From Oenococcus sp. UCMA 16435 (GTDB taxonomy: Bacteria; Bacillota; Bacilli; Lactobacillales; Lactobacillaceae), in the NCBI GenBank assembly GCA_004010835.2, contig CP030868.2, positions 1,922,001 through 1,986,000 of the forward strand: a DNA stretch of 64,000 nucleotides. Direction: 5' to 3'. Within the stretch, counting starts at the first letter, position 1, and the number at the start of each line of letters is the position of its first letter. A model generated the notes under the pieces. It made no database searches. It saw only the letters and a list, made by a program, of their open reading frames with translations, and was not told the origin of the DNA. The position numbers and the translations under genes are program-made. This document shows positions 32,980 through 42,145 of the stretch, piece by piece.

Positions 32980-33423
32980 TTAATTAATTACTGCTTCTTT
33001 AGCTAAACAGCGGTCACAAATACCAGTAATTTCAACATGCTGTTTTAATACCTTGCAACCGGCAATTTGATTTTGGAAATAATCGGCGCCGATAGCTTTT
33101 AGTTCAATTACACGACCACAAATTTGGCAAATAAAATGATAATGATCCAAATTATTGAAGTCGCATTGATATTTAACAAACTTGCCGCCAGCCAGGGGAC
33201 GCTCTTCTACGAGATAAGCTTCCTCAAACTCTTGTAAGTTACGATAAACCGTTTGGTAACTCATATGTTCATATTTGTCACGCATATGCTTATCGATATC
33301 GGTGATCGAAATATAATGATCCTGATGATAGATTAAATAACTTAAAATATCCCGTCTTTGACTAGTTACTTTCATACCGGCTTTTTTTACTATTTTTAGT
33401 GCTTTCTCCAATTCTTCGTTCAC
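32980..33423 (-). CDS. Fur-family metalloregulator, probably zinc-responsive (Zur)
   Basis: This winged-helix metalloregulator has the pattern MKVTSQRRDILSYL, then SYQTVYRNLQEFEEAYLV (recognition helix), then the metal motif DHYHFICQICGRVIEL. Two CxxC pairs (CQIC and CDRC) form the structural zinc site. It lies divergently beside a zinc/manganese ABC importer, which favours Zur over PerR or Fur. The frame is open to 33480, but the GTG at 33423 has AAGG 8 bases upstream and gives 147 residues, the family size. Candidate palindromic operators lie in the shared intergenic region. Confidence 0.85.
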   Translation of the reverse strand: MNEELEKALKIVKKAGMKVTSQRRDILSYLIYHQDHYISITDIDKHMRDKYEHMSYQTVYRNLQEFEEAYLVEERPLAGGKFVKYQCDFNNLDHYHFICQICGRVIELKAIGADYFQNQIAGCKVLKQHVEITGICDRCLAKEAVIN

Positions 33424-33459
33424 TTTTATCGCCTTCTTTCCGACGAATATATCATAACA

Positions 33460-33472
33460 AGTAATTATTACT
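33460..33472. promoter_or_regulatory. candidate metalloregulator operator 1
   Basis: AGTAATTATTACT, a near-perfect 13-base palindrome just upstream of the Fur-family gene start. Family operators are AT-rich palindromes of this kind. Inference from symmetry and position only. Confidence 0.4.
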
Positions 33473-33515
33473 AAGTACATATTTTTGTGCTAATATGTAA
33501 AAGTAATATTTACCA

Positions 33516-33526
33516 TTAACAAGTAA
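33516..33526. promoter_or_regulatory. candidate metalloregulator operator 2
   Basis: TTAACAAGTAA in front of the metal-binding protein gene. It resembles the AdcR-type zinc operator (TTAACYRGTTAA) with a one-base shortening. Weak. Confidence 0.3.
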
Positions 33527-33572
33527 GTGATTATTTTTTTGGTTGGTATTCAAAAGTATTTAGGAGAGAATA

Positions 33573-34499
33573 ATGTCTGTGAATAAAAATTGTAAGCACA
33601 TGATAATTTTGGGTTTAACTTTAATTACGATCCTTTCGAGCATTTTTTTTGGATCAATAAGGGAGGCTAGTGCTGCAAAATTGAGTAGTGCAAAAACTTC
33701 GAAGATCAAGGTTGTTGCGTCGGTTGATTTTTATGGCGAAGCTGCCAAAGCAGTTTTAGGAAGCAAGGGAACAGTTACTTCCGTTATTAAAAATCCTAGT
33801 ATTGACCCACACGATTACGAACCAACCAGCAATGTTGCTAAAGAGGTTAGCAAAGCGAATTTTGTTCTTTATAACGGAATTGGTTATGATACTTGGATGA
33901 CGAAACTTGCCAAAAATTCAAAGGATGTTATCAGTATCCGTGTTGGCGAAGATCTATTAGGCAAAAAAAATGGTGATAATCCGCATCTTTGGTATCAGTC
34001 AAAGACAATGCCAAAATTAGCTATTTATTTAGCAAAACGCTTTGGCGAGGTTCAGCCAAAGAACAAGAAATATTTTGAGAAAAATGCTAAAAAATTCGTT
34101 AAAAGTCTCAAGCCGATTCAAACTAAAATCAAGCAATTGAGCAAGAGCAGCAAGGGAAAGTTAGTTGATGTCAGTGAGCCGGTTTTCGACTACACACTAA
34201 AAGAATTGGGCTATAAAGAGCACAACACCCATTTTGCCAGGTCGGTTGAAAATAGTACCGATCCTTCGCCAAAAGATATTAAAGCAATGCAAAATGATGT
34301 AAAAAATCGTAAAATTGCCTTTTTCGTTGAAAACACACAGGCAACCGATAAGATTGTTGGAAATATTGTAAAAATAGCCAAGGCCCATAATGTACCTGTC
34401 TTAAAGGTTACTGAAACAATGCCAAAGGGAAAAACTTATAAACAATGGATGCTGGATCAACTTGATCAGCTGGAAAAAATACAAAAGCAGGAAAAGTGA
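33573..34499 (+). CDS. zinc/manganese ABC transporter substrate-binding protein
   Basis: This ZnuA/TroA-type cluster A-I binding protein has a signal peptide (IILGLTLITILSSIFFGSI, cleavage near ASAAK). Metal-ligand regions are NPSIDPHDYEPTS, NPHLWYQ, NTHFARSVENSTDPS and the C-terminal VLKVTETMPKG. No histidine-rich loop is present. Unlike most Gram-positive homologues it has no lipobox cysteine, so it may be secreted or held by an uncleaved signal. The ribosome binding site GGAGAG precedes the ATG. A strong terminator-like palindrome separates it from the ATPase gene. Confidence 0.9.
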   Translation: MSVNKNCKHMIILGLTLITILSSIFFGSIREASAAKLSSAKTSKIKVVASVDFYGEAAKAVLGSKGTVTSVIKNPSIDPHDYEPTSNVAKEVSKANFVLYNGIGYDTWMTKLAKNSKDVISIRVGEDLLGKKNGDNPHLWYQSKTMPKLAIYLAKRFGEVQPKNKKYFEKNAKKFVKSLKPIQTKIKQLSKSSKGKLVDVSEPVFDYTLKELGYKEHNTHFARSVENSTDPSPKDIKAMQNDVKNRKIAFFVENTQATDKIVGNIVKIAKAHNVPVLKVTETMPKGKTYKQWMLDQLDQLEKIQKQEK

Positions 34500-34525
34500 A
34501 AAAGTTTTTATTAATACTTGAGTGT

Positions 34526-34567
34526 AAGATAACTATTAATAGCTATTAATAGTTATCTTCTTTTTTT
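34526..34567 (+). terminator. internal terminator/attenuator between binding protein and ATPase genes
   Basis: A perfect inverted repeat of 17 bp per arm (34526-34542 with 34543-34559) is followed by seven T (34561-34567). The ribosome binding site AAGGAG of the ATPase gene starts directly after the T run. Confidence 0.85.
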
Positions 34568-34580
34568 AAGGAGTACGATT

Positions 34581-35249
34581 TTGAATCAACCCACTGATTT
34601 TATAGAAGCAAAAAATATATCGGTTAGTTTTTCTCAACATGAAATTTTCTCCAATTTGTCTTTTAAAATTTTTGATGATGATTTTTTCTGTTTAATTGGA
34701 AAAAATGGAATTGGAAAAACGACCTTGGTGAAAACAATTCTGGGTCAGTTACATAAAACTGATGGCGAAATTATTTTTTCAAAAAAATTTCGAAGTTCTC
34801 TTTCTTTCGGATATGTTCCACAATTTCGAAATATTGATCAAGATTATCCGCTATCAATCCGTAATTTTGTCTCTTTGAGATTGTTTCAACCTTTGATACC
34901 TTGGATTAGCAAAAAAGAAAAAGACATAGTTGATACCGCACTTAAAAGAGTTGGCATTTTCGATATTGCTAACCGCAAACTCGGTTCGGCGTCGGGCGGC
35001 GAAAAACAAAAAGCTTATCTGGCTCAAGCGATTCTTTATGATCCACAATTATTAATTCTTGATGAATCAACAGCTAGTTTGGATACGATTTCTAAATTCG
35101 ACGTTATGAATGCTGTTCAAAATTTAAATGATAAATATGGGACGACTGTTATTTTCATTTCTCATGATATGCCTTTGGTCGAAAAATACGGTAAGCATTC
35201 CTTGGAACTTCAAGGTGATGGTAAATACGCATATAAAAAAATCAATTAA
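34581..35249 (+). CDS. metal ABC transporter ATP-binding protein
   Basis: The ZnuC/MntB-type ATPase has Walker A GKNGIGKTT, Q-loop YVPQFRNID, signature SASGGEKQK (degenerate LSGGQ), Walker B LLILDESTASLD and switch histidine FISHD. At 222 residues it is at the short end for the family. The start is TTG, with AAGGAG 7 bases upstream. It follows a terminator-like palindrome, so it is probably expressed below the binding protein unless readthrough occurs. It is followed by the permease gene after 24 bases. Confidence 0.9.
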   Translation: MNQPTDFIEAKNISVSFSQHEIFSNLSFKIFDDDFFCLIGKNGIGKTTLVKTILGQLHKTDGEIIFSKKFRSSLSFGYVPQFRNIDQDYPLSIRNFVSLRLFQPLIPWISKKEKDIVDTALKRVGIFDIANRKLGSASGGEKQKAYLAQAILYDPQLLILDESTASLDTISKFDVMNAVQNLNDKYGTTVIFISHDMPLVEKYGKHSLELQGDGKYAYKKIN

Positions 35250-35273
35250 TTTTTTAGGATTGGAGTTTGATAG

Positions 35274-36071
35274 ATGTTTGCTTTAGAATTCATGCGCAAC
35301 GCTTACTTGGCTGGTAGTCTAATTTCACTTGTTTGTGGAATTGTTGGTGTTTTTGTGATGGCTAGAAGGTTATCTTTTTTAACTCATACTTTGTCAGAGA
35401 TTGGTTTTTCCGGTGCTTCTTTTGGTATTTGGATTGGCATACCTCCTTTAAACGGAATGCTTTTTTTTACTTTACTGAGCGCAATTTTTACTGGAAAACT
35501 TGGTAAACGGAAGGAACAAAGCGATGCTGTCACTAGCGCCGTTTCAGCCTTATTTATGGGCCTTGGCGTTTTGTTTCTTTCTTTATCGAATAAAAATTCT
35601 TCTTATGCAACCAATATTTTATTTGGCAGTATTGTTGGAATCAGTAGTAGTGAAGTTTACCAAATAGTTTTCCTTGCCTTGACTGTCCTTTTTGTGATGA
35701 TCCTGCTTTATCGAAGATTAAAATTTACTTCTTTTGATCCGGAAGGTGCTGGAATTGTTTATAAGCATGAAAATATTCTTTCTATTTTGTTTTTGGTAAT
35801 TTTGGCAATGTCTGTTAGTATTTCTGCTCAAATTGTTGGTTCTTTGTTGGTTTTCGTTCTAATAACTTTACCAGCAGCCAGTGCCCAAAATTTTTGCAAA
35901 TCGGTTTTTGGAGAAATTATTTTCAGCACAGTCTTAGCTCTTATCGGAACCTGGATTGGGCTTTATTTAAGTTATGTCACAAATTGGCCGGTTACTTTCT
36001 TTATCGCTCTTTTCGAAGCAATGGTTTTTGTTTTTTCTCTTGCAGGAAAACAAATTATTCAGCATATTTGA
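35274..36071 (+). CDS. metal ABC transporter permease (ZnuB/TroC family)
   Basis: The ABC-3 family membrane protein has about eight helices. Family features are FMRNAYLAGSLISLVCGIVGVFVMARRLSFLTHTLSEIGFSGASFG and SAQIVGSLLVFVLITLPAASAQ, the conserved transmembrane gate region. It forms the channel for the zinc or manganese importer with the two preceding genes. GGAG lies 9 bases before the ATG. Last gene of the operon. Confidence 0.9.
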   Translation: MFALEFMRNAYLAGSLISLVCGIVGVFVMARRLSFLTHTLSEIGFSGASFGIWIGIPPLNGMLFFTLLSAIFTGKLGKRKEQSDAVTSAVSALFMGLGVLFLSLSNKNSSYATNILFGSIVGISSSEVYQIVFLALTVLFVMILLYRRLKFTSFDPEGAGIVYKHENILSILFLVILAMSVSISAQIVGSLLVFVLITLPAASAQNFCKSVFGEIIFSTVLALIGTWIGLYLSYVTNWPVTFFIALFEAMVFVFSLAGKQIIQHI

Positions 36072-36227
36072 TATTTAATGGCACTACTTTATATTTATAT
36101 GAATAGTAAATATCCATAATTCGCCAAAATGATCTTTTTAGCAATATAATAATTTTGTCTATTGTTTACGAAATTAAGATGAATTAGTTTTCCTAGTTAA
36201 TGAATTCATTGGGAGGAACAAAGCAAA

Positions 36228-37061
36228 TTGATTAAAATTGTGACAGATTCGACTGCTCAATTAACGGAAGATGAAATAAAAAAATATAAGATTACTGTTG
36301 TTCCTCTACAAATATCGCTTCGGAAACAAATTCTTTTGGATGGTATCGATATTAGTAGAACCGAATTTTCAAAGGAACTCAAGGAGTCAAAGGATTTCCC
36401 CCGAACGAGTCAACCTTCGATCGGACAATTTAAATCAGCTTATGATGATTTGGGCAAAGGTGGAAATGAAGTTATTTCGATTCATATGTCGGAAGTTCTT
36501 AGTGGAACGGTAAACGTTGCTCGCGAAGCAAATAAATTAACTTCTACAAATGCCACTGTCATTGATAGTGGTTTCACTGACCGTTCACTGGCTTTTTTGG
36601 TGATAGAGGCCGCTAAAATGGCTCAGCAGGGCAAGAGCAAAACCGATATTTTAGATGAATTAACTATTAAAAAAACAACAACTCATCTTTTTTGTTTTAT
36701 AAACAGCCTTGATTATTTCGTTAAAGGTGGTCGAGCAAGTCGAGCTATCGGTTTTTTCTCATCTTTAATTAAACTTAAATTGGTTTTAACAATGGAAGGA
36801 AACAAATTAAAGGTTATATCGAAGTGCCGTGGACAAGCTAGATTCCAACAGATTATCAATAAGATGGTTGATTCTGTCGTGGAAGCTCGCGAGATTACCC
36901 AAGTAGGCTTGTCTTATGTTGATAGCGATGAAGAAGTTTCTCGAATTGCTGCTTTTTTGCGCGAAAAAAGACCAGATCTAAAAATCGTAACTCGTTTAAC
37001 CAGCCCGATTATTATGTCTCATGTTGGTCCAAAAGGGTTTGCCCTCATGTATGACGCTTAA
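36228..37061 (+). CDS. DegV-family fatty-acid-binding protein
   Basis: The N-terminus KIVTDSTAQLTEDEIKKYKITVVPLQI and the segment DFPRTSQPSIGQFKSAYDDL are DegV hallmarks, as are EVISIHMSEVLSGTVN and YFVKGGRASRA. DegV/FakB proteins present fatty acids to the FakA kinase. No fakA lies here, but several stand-alone paralogues are common. The start is TTG, with GGAGG about 10 bases upstream. It is convergent with the LysR gene, with only 6 bases between them. Confidence 0.92.
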   Translation: MIKIVTDSTAQLTEDEIKKYKITVVPLQISLRKQILLDGIDISRTEFSKELKESKDFPRTSQPSIGQFKSAYDDLGKGGNEVISIHMSEVLSGTVNVAREANKLTSTNATVIDSGFTDRSLAFLVIEAAKMAQQGKSKTDILDELTIKKTTTHLFCFINSLDYFVKGGRASRAIGFFSSLIKLKLVLTMEGNKLKVISKCRGQARFQQIINKMVDSVVEAREITQVGLSYVDSDEEVSRIAAFLREKRPDLKIVTRLTSPIIMSHVGPKGFALMYDA

Positions 37062-37067
37062 GATAAT

Positions 37068-37886
37068 TTATTGGCTGATCTGTTTAATCAGTTGATCGAT
37101 TAAAGTGGCAATTTTTCTATTTTGTTCGTGCTGCGGAGTCAAAAGATAAAAGGATCTGTTGAAATTTTCTCCTAATTCTTTAAACGGGGTGTCTGGGAGC
37201 AATGTCTTTTTGGAAACTATTGATTGACCGATTCCTTTTGCAAGAGTCGCAACAATCATTGCATTGCTTTTAATTCGGATCGTTTGTTCCGGAATTATTC
37301 CGTTTTCCTTCAAATATTGCTGTGTATAATGGTAAACACCTGAACCGTTTTCTCTAATTAACCAAATTGAACTTTTTTTATCACCAGCCAGGACTAATTG
37401 GTCATTCATTAGCTTATATCTTTTTACAGCGTCATTGGTACTGGGTTTTTCGATCAATCCAAGGCTAATTTGGTGTTGGCTGATCATTTCTAAAATATCA
37501 TCAGAGTTGTGTAGACTAACCTGTATTTGCAACTGATTAATGTGCGCAGATAAAAATTCAATAATTCTCGGTAAAAGAGTCGTCGCTGTTGTATGAGAAG
37601 CGGCGATTTTTAGTCTGCTTTTGGGCATTTTGTGGTCAGCGATTTTTTCTTTGGCCCGCTGCCAATCGGAAATAATTTTTAGAGCTTCAGGATAAAAACG
37701 CTTGGCATTTTCTGTCGGTCTGATTTCAGTTCTGCCATTTCTTTCAAAAAGTGATGTGTCCAGTAGCTTTTCTAGTTGGTTGATATGAACAGAAATTGTC
37801 GGTTGTGACAAAAAAAGTTCTTCAGCGGCCTTTGAAAAATTCCGTGTTTCATAAACAGCAATAAAACTTTCCAGTAATTTAAACAT
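37068..37886 (-). CDS. LysR-family transcriptional regulator, divergent from xpkA
   Basis: The N-terminal HTH is MFKLLESFIAVYETRNFSKAAEELFLSQPTISVHINQLEKLLDTSLFERNGR, and a substrate-binding domain (RLKIAASHTTATTLLPRIIEFL...) follows. An ATG at 37898 is in frame, but the second ATG at 37886 lies just behind AAGGCGAA and matches the family start, giving 272 residues. The gene reads away from the phosphoketolase/D-lactate dehydrogenase operon, so it may regulate it. That is inference from position. Confidence 0.88.
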   Translation of the reverse strand: MFKLLESFIAVYETRNFSKAAEELFLSQPTISVHINQLEKLLDTSLFERNGRTEIRPTENAKRFYPEALKIISDWQRAKEKIADHKMPKSRLKIAASHTTATTLLPRIIEFLSAHINQLQIQVSLHNSDDILEMISQHQISLGLIEKPSTNDAVKRYKLMNDQLVLAGDKKSSIWLIRENGSGVYHYTQQYLKENGIIPEQTIRIKSNAMIVATLAKGIGQSIVSKKTLLPDTPFKELGENFNRSFYLLTPQHEQNRKIATLIDQLIKQISQ

Positions 37887-37966
37887 TTCGCCTTCCATTT
37901 AAACATTTAATAATTAACATTATAAACATTTATTTTACAAATAGAAATATGAATGTTTCAATTTAA

Positions 37967-37978
37967 TTGTTCGAACAA
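37967..37978. promoter_or_regulatory. candidate operator, perfect palindrome
   Basis: TTGTTCGAACAA, a perfect 12-base palindrome in the shared LysR/xpkA region. It is not a LexA box, since the half-sites abut. The binding protein is unknown. Confidence 0.4.
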
Positions 37979-38040
37979 CAAATAAATTATTGCGTCCAAC
38001 CGTACAAGACATTTTGATAATGATTGGTGTATCAATAATG

Positions 38041-38062
38041 ATTTGCGAACCGGCTTGCAAAT
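38041..38062. promoter_or_regulatory. candidate operator, inverted repeat before xpkA
   Basis: ATTTGC and GCAAAT arms are separated by 10 bases around a CCGG centre, 29 bases before the start codon. The spacing does not fit a CcpA cre site. It could be a LysR-type or other repressor site. Confidence 0.4.
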
Positions 38063-38090
38063 AAAAATGTTTAACAAGGAGAATCTAAGG

Positions 38091-40475
38091 ATGACTATTG
38101 ATTACGATTCAAAGGACTATTTGAAATACGTTGATGCCGATTGGCGGGCCGCCAATTATCTTTCGGTTGGTCAACTTTTCTTAAGAAACAATCCACTAGT
38201 TAAAAACGAACTGCAATCCAAAGACGTCAAGATTAAGCCGATTGGTCATTGGGGAACGGTTGCGCCGCAGAATTTTATTTACGCCCATTTAAATCGAGCA
38301 ATTTTAAAATACGATTTAAATATGTTTTACATCGAAGGTTCCGGTCATGGCGGTCAGGTAATGGTTTCCAATTCATATTTGGACGGTTCCTATACCGAGA
38401 TTTATCCAAAAATTACTCAGGATATTCAGGGAATGCAGCGTTTATTCAAACAATTCTCCTTTCCTGGTGGAATCGCTTCGCATGCTGCTCCGGAGACTCC
38501 TGGATCGATTCATGAGGGAGGAGAACTTGGTTATTCAATTTCACATGGCGTTGGTGCTATTTTAGACAATCCGGATGTGATTGCTGCTGTTGAAATCGGG
38601 GATGGTGAATCAGAAACGGGGCCTTTGGCCGCATCGTGGTTTTCCGACAAATTCATTAATCCGATTAACGATGGTGCTGTGCTGCCGATTGTGCAGATTA
38701 ATGGATTTAAAATTTCGAATCCAACAATTCTTTCTCGCATGAGCGATCGTGATTTGACCAATTATTATCAGGGAATGGGTTGGGAGCCTTTGTTCGTTGA
38801 AACGGATGGTTCAGATAATTTTAAAGTGCATGCGGAGATGGCCGATGCCGTTGATAAAGCCATTGAAAAAATTAAAGCTATTCAAAAAAACGCCCGTGAT
38901 AATAATGATGATTCATTGCCAACCTGGCCGATGATTGTATTACGTGCCCCTAAAGGCTGGACCGGTCCAAAAAAAGATTTGGATGGTAACCCGATTGAAA
39001 ATTCTTTTCGGGCACATCAGGTGCCGATTCCAGTTGATGCAAATCATTTGGAACATAAAGATATGCTGATTGATTGGATGAAGTCCTACAAACCGGAAGA
39101 ATTGTTCAATGAGGATGGCAGCTTAAAAGAAATTGTTAAGGTAAATCAGCCAAAGGGCCAACGGCGAATGGCAATGAATCCAATCACGAATGGTGGAATA
39201 AAGCCAAAGACATTGAATATGCCCGATATAGAACAATTTGCTTTTCCAAAAAATGATTTGAAGGACAATAAAAAACCGGGGATGGATCTTCAGGTTGTTT
39301 CAACATTTATAGCTGAAATCATGAAGAAAAATCCTATCAATTTCCGCCAGTTCGGTCCTGATGAAACGATGTCTAATCGTCTTTGGGATGAGTTTAAAGT
39401 TACTAATCGTCAATGGATGCAGGCAGTCCATGAACCAAACGATCAATATATGGCTCATTCCGGTCGCATTTTAGATGCTCAATTATCCGAACATCAGGCT
39501 GAGGGATGGATGGAAGGATATGTTTTGACCGGCCGTCATGCTTTCTTTGCGTCTTATGAAGCCTTTACGCGTGTAATCGATTCGATGCTGACACAATATT
39601 ATAAGTGGTTGCGAAAGGCGACTGAACAAGATTGGCGCCACGATTATCCTTCTCTAAACGTCATTAATGCTTCACATGCTTTTCAGCAGGACCATAACGG
39701 TTATACTCACCAAGATCCCGGTATGCTGACTCATATGGCTGAAAAGGGTCATGAGTTTGTCAATGAATTCTTGCCGGCCGATGCTAATTCCCTTTTGGCA
39801 GTTATGAATAAGGCTCTGCAGGTTAGAAACAAAATTAACATTATTGTCGCTTCCAAACACCCACGAACTCAATGGTTTACGATCGACGAAGCTAAAGAAT
39901 TGGTCGACAACGGTTTGGGAATTGTTCCATGGGCTTCCAACGATGACGGAGCAGAACCAGATGTTGTTTTTGCGGCTGGTGGAACGGAAGCAACTATGGA
40001 AAGTTTGGCTGCTATTTCACTTTTGCACGAAAGTTTCCCTGAATTGAAGTTCCGCTTTATTAATGTAATTGATTTGTTGAAATTGCGTAAAAAAGGGGAT
40101 AACGATGATTATCGAGGTCTAAGCGATTTGGAATTCGACCATTACTTTACGCGTGAAAAACCAGTAGTCTTTTCCTTTCACGGCTTTGAAAGTTTGGCAC
40201 ACGACTTGTTCTATGACCGCCACAATCATAATGTTATTTTTCATGGATATCGTGAAAACGGAGACATTACAACCCCGTTCGATATGCGTGTCCTGAATCA
40301 TCTTGATCGTTTCCACCTTGCCAAAGACGCAATCGGTGCAACTAAGTACACTGATGTGGCTGGCCAATTTGACCAACGAATGGATGATATGCTGGCCAAG
40401 CATACCACTTATATTTGTGATCAGGGAACAGACCTGCCTGAAGTAACCTCTTGGCAGTGGCAGGATATTAAATAA
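38091..40475 (+). CDS. xpkA: xylulose-5-phosphate/fructose-6-phosphate phosphoketolase
   Basis: This is the key thiamine-diphosphate enzyme of the heterolactic (phosphoketolase) pathway. It splits xylulose 5-phosphate with phosphate into acetyl phosphate and glyceraldehyde 3-phosphate. Diagnostic sequences are [40 protein letters not shown] and [17 protein letters not shown] near the N-terminus, and a C-terminal half with the [25 protein letters not shown] region. The frame is open to 38043, but ATG 38091 has AAGGAG upstream and gives [15 protein letters not shown] and 794 residues, the normal size. The D-lactate dehydrogenase gene follows after 21 bases. Confidence 0.97.
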   Translation: MTIDYDSKDYLKYVDADWRAANYLSVGQLFLRNNPLVKNELQSKDVKIKPIGHWGTVAPQNFIYAHLNRAILKYDLNMFYIEGSGHGGQVMVSNSYLDGSYTEIYPKITQDIQGMQRLFKQFSFPGGIASHAAPETPGSIHEGGELGYSISHGVGAILDNPDVIAAVEIGDGESETGPLAASWFSDKFINPINDGAVLPIVQINGFKISNPTILSRMSDRDLTNYYQGMGWEPLFVETDGSDNFKVHAEMADAVDKAIEKIKAIQKNARDNNDDSLPTWPMIVLRAPKGWTGPKKDLDGNPIENSFRAHQVPIPVDANHLEHKDMLIDWMKSYKPEELFNEDGSLKEIVKVNQPKGQRRMAMNPITNGGIKPKTLNMPDIEQFAFPKNDLKDNKKPGMDLQVVSTFIAEIMKKNPINFRQFGPDETMSNRLWDEFKVTNRQWMQAVHEPNDQYMAHSGRILDAQLSEHQAEGWMEGYVLTGRHAFFASYEAFTRVIDSMLTQYYKWLRKATEQDWRHDYPSLNVINASHAFQQDHNGYTHQDPGMLTHMAEKGHEFVNEFLPADANSLLAVMNKALQVRNKINIIVASKHPRTQWFTIDEAKELVDNGLGIVPWASNDDGAEPDVVFAAGGTEATMESLAAISLLHESFPELKFRFINVIDLLKLRKKGDNDDYRGLSDLEFDHYFTREKPVVFSFHGFESLAHDLFYDRHNHNVIFHGYRENGDITTPFDMRVLNHLDRFHLAKDAIGATKYTDVAGQFDQRMDDMLAKHTTYICDQGTDLPEVTSWQWQDIK

Positions 40476-40496
40476 CTCAGATCGGAGAACAACAAA

Positions 40497-41492
40497 ATGA
40501 AAATTTTTGCTTATGGGATTCGCTTGGACGAACAGCCTGTCCTTGAACGATGGGGGAAAGAGCATTCTGAAGTCACGGTTGATTTTACCGATCAATTGTT
40601 GACAGACAAGAGTGCTGCAATGGCCAAGGGCTATGATGCAATTAATGTATACCAACAACTGCCATATTTACGGGCAACTTTTGAAGCTTTATCGAATCAA
40701 GATATTCACATTATGGCAATGCGAAATATTGGTATCGACAATCTTGATTTAAAAGCAGCTAAAGAATTTAATTTTAAAATTTCCAATACGCCGGCTTATT
40801 CTCCAAATTCGGTTGCTGAACATGCAGCTATCCAAATGGCTCGCTTGTTCAGGCGGACTCCGGAAATGGATACCAAAGTTCAAAATTACGATTTACGTTG
40901 GGCACCGACAATTGGAAAAGAAATGCGTCAGCAAACAATTGGTATTATTGGAACCGGTAGAATCGGTCGGGTCTTGATTAAAATTCTTCAAGGCTTTGGA
41001 TCCAAAGTGATTGCCTATGATTGTTACCGTAATTCGGAAATTGAAAAAGAAGGTCTTTATGTTGATTCTCTTGACGATTTATATCGTTTGTCCGATGGAA
41101 TATCACTTCATATTCCGGCTGTCTCGGAAAATTTCCACATGATTAATGATGCCAGCATCGCCAAAATGAAGGACCATGTGATAATTGTCAACGATTCTCG
41201 TGGTGAATTGGTTGATACGGATGCTTTGATTAAAGGTCTGGATTCTGGTAAAATTTCTGCTTTTGCGACAGATGTTTATGAAAAAGAAGTTGGAATTTTT
41301 AATAAGGATTGGAGCAATAAAACTTTTCCTGATTCCAGATTAAAGAATTTGATCGATCGTCGGAACGTTTTACTAACCCCACATATGGCTTTTTATACGG
41401 AAACAGCTGTTTCTGCCATGATTACTGAATCTCTAAATGCTGACTTGAGCTTTTTAAATAGAAAACAGCCGGCAAGTGCTTTGAAATTTTAA
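40497..41492 (+). CDS. ldhD: D-lactate dehydrogenase (D-2-hydroxyacid dehydrogenase family)
   Basis: The NAD-binding motif GIIGTGRIGRVLIKIL is followed by the catalytic trio in sequence context: Arg in VNDSRGELVDTDAL, Glu in DVYEKEVG, and His in LLTPHMAFYT. The full length of 331 residues and the YDCYRNSEIE segment fit fermentative D-LDH of lactobacilli. The enzyme reduces pyruvate to D-lactate and regenerates NAD+. Cotranscription with phosphoketolase links both ends of heterolactic fermentation. The ribosome binding site CGGAG is present, and the gene ends in a strong terminator. Confidence 0.92.
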   Translation: MKIFAYGIRLDEQPVLERWGKEHSEVTVDFTDQLLTDKSAAMAKGYDAINVYQQLPYLRATFEALSNQDIHIMAMRNIGIDNLDLKAAKEFNFKISNTPAYSPNSVAEHAAIQMARLFRRTPEMDTKVQNYDLRWAPTIGKEMRQQTIGIIGTGRIGRVLIKILQGFGSKVIAYDCYRNSEIEKEGLYVDSLDDLYRLSDGISLHIPAVSENFHMINDASIAKMKDHVIIVNDSRGELVDTDALIKGLDSGKISAFATDVYEKEVGIFNKDWSNKTFPDSRLKNLIDRRNVLLTPHMAFYTETAVSAMITESLNADLSFLNRKQPASALKF

Positions 41493-41494
41493 AG

Positions 41495-41532
41495 AAAAGA
41501 CTCGAATTGCATTTTCAATTCAGGTCTTTTTT
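41495..41532 (+). terminator. terminator of the xpkA-ldhD operon
   Basis: AAAAGAC/GTCTTTT and GAATTG/CAATTC form a stem with a 2-base internal loop, followed by T. Confidence 0.85.
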
Positions 41533-41569
41533 GTATATTTATCAAAAATTTGAGAAAGGAATCAGGAAA

Positions 41570-42052
41570 ATGAAAAATCCAACTCATATTGTAGCGGTCG
41601 GTGGTGTCGTTTTAAATGAAAATCAAGAGATCCTGTTGGTTAAAACTTTTTTTAGAGGCTGGGAAATTCCGGGTGGTCAAGTTGAAAATGGTGAAAATTT
41701 AATCGATGCTTTAAAGAGGGAAGTAAAGGAGGAAAGTGGGATTGAAGTAAAGGTCGGCAAATTAATCGGAATATATTCAAATATTAAAAGAAGCGATTCA
41801 ATTGGCAGCAAACAAAATATTGCAACGAAAGTAATTATTGATTTTATTTGTCAAAAAGCAGCTGGTAAATTATCGATTTCAAGTGAAACTTCTAAAAGCA
41901 GCTGGATTTCTAAGAAGAAGGTTCTTGATTTGATTAGTTATCCTATTTATCAAGAACGTTTTAAAAATTATCTTAATTTTAGCGGTGAAATCAAATATGC
42001 GGCTTATTTTAACGAACCGAATTTTTCTGTCCAGTTTCGGCAAACGATTTAA
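41570..42052 (+). CDS. NUDIX hydrolase
   Basis: The NUDIX box is complete: GQVENGENLIDALKREVKEESGI fits G-x5-E-x7-RE-U-x-EE-x-G-U. It hydrolyses a nucleoside diphosphate linked to another moiety; the substrate is not predictable. The frame is open to a TTG at 41507 inside the previous terminator, but ATG 41570 follows AAAGGAATCAGG and gives 160 residues, a common size. It lies between the fermentation operon and a TetR/ABC locus without clear linkage. Confidence 0.9.
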   Translation: MKNPTHIVAVGGVVLNENQEILLVKTFFRGWEIPGGQVENGENLIDALKREVKEESGIEVKVGKLIGIYSNIKRSDSIGSKQNIATKVIIDFICQKAAGKLSISSETSKSSWISKKKVLDLISYPIYQERFKNYLNFSGEIKYAAYFNEPNFSVQFRQTI

Positions 42053-42145
42053 TTTTTCTATGCAAAAGCACATACATAAAGTATTAATCGATGTTCTGAT
42101 TAAAATTAAAACTTTGTATTTCTTGGAGCATTTTTAACTGAAAAT

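Noticed and set aside
38041..38062. CcpA cre site before xpkA
   Set aside because: The TG...CA frame is 16 bases rather than the 14 of a cre site, and the inner pattern does not match the consensus.
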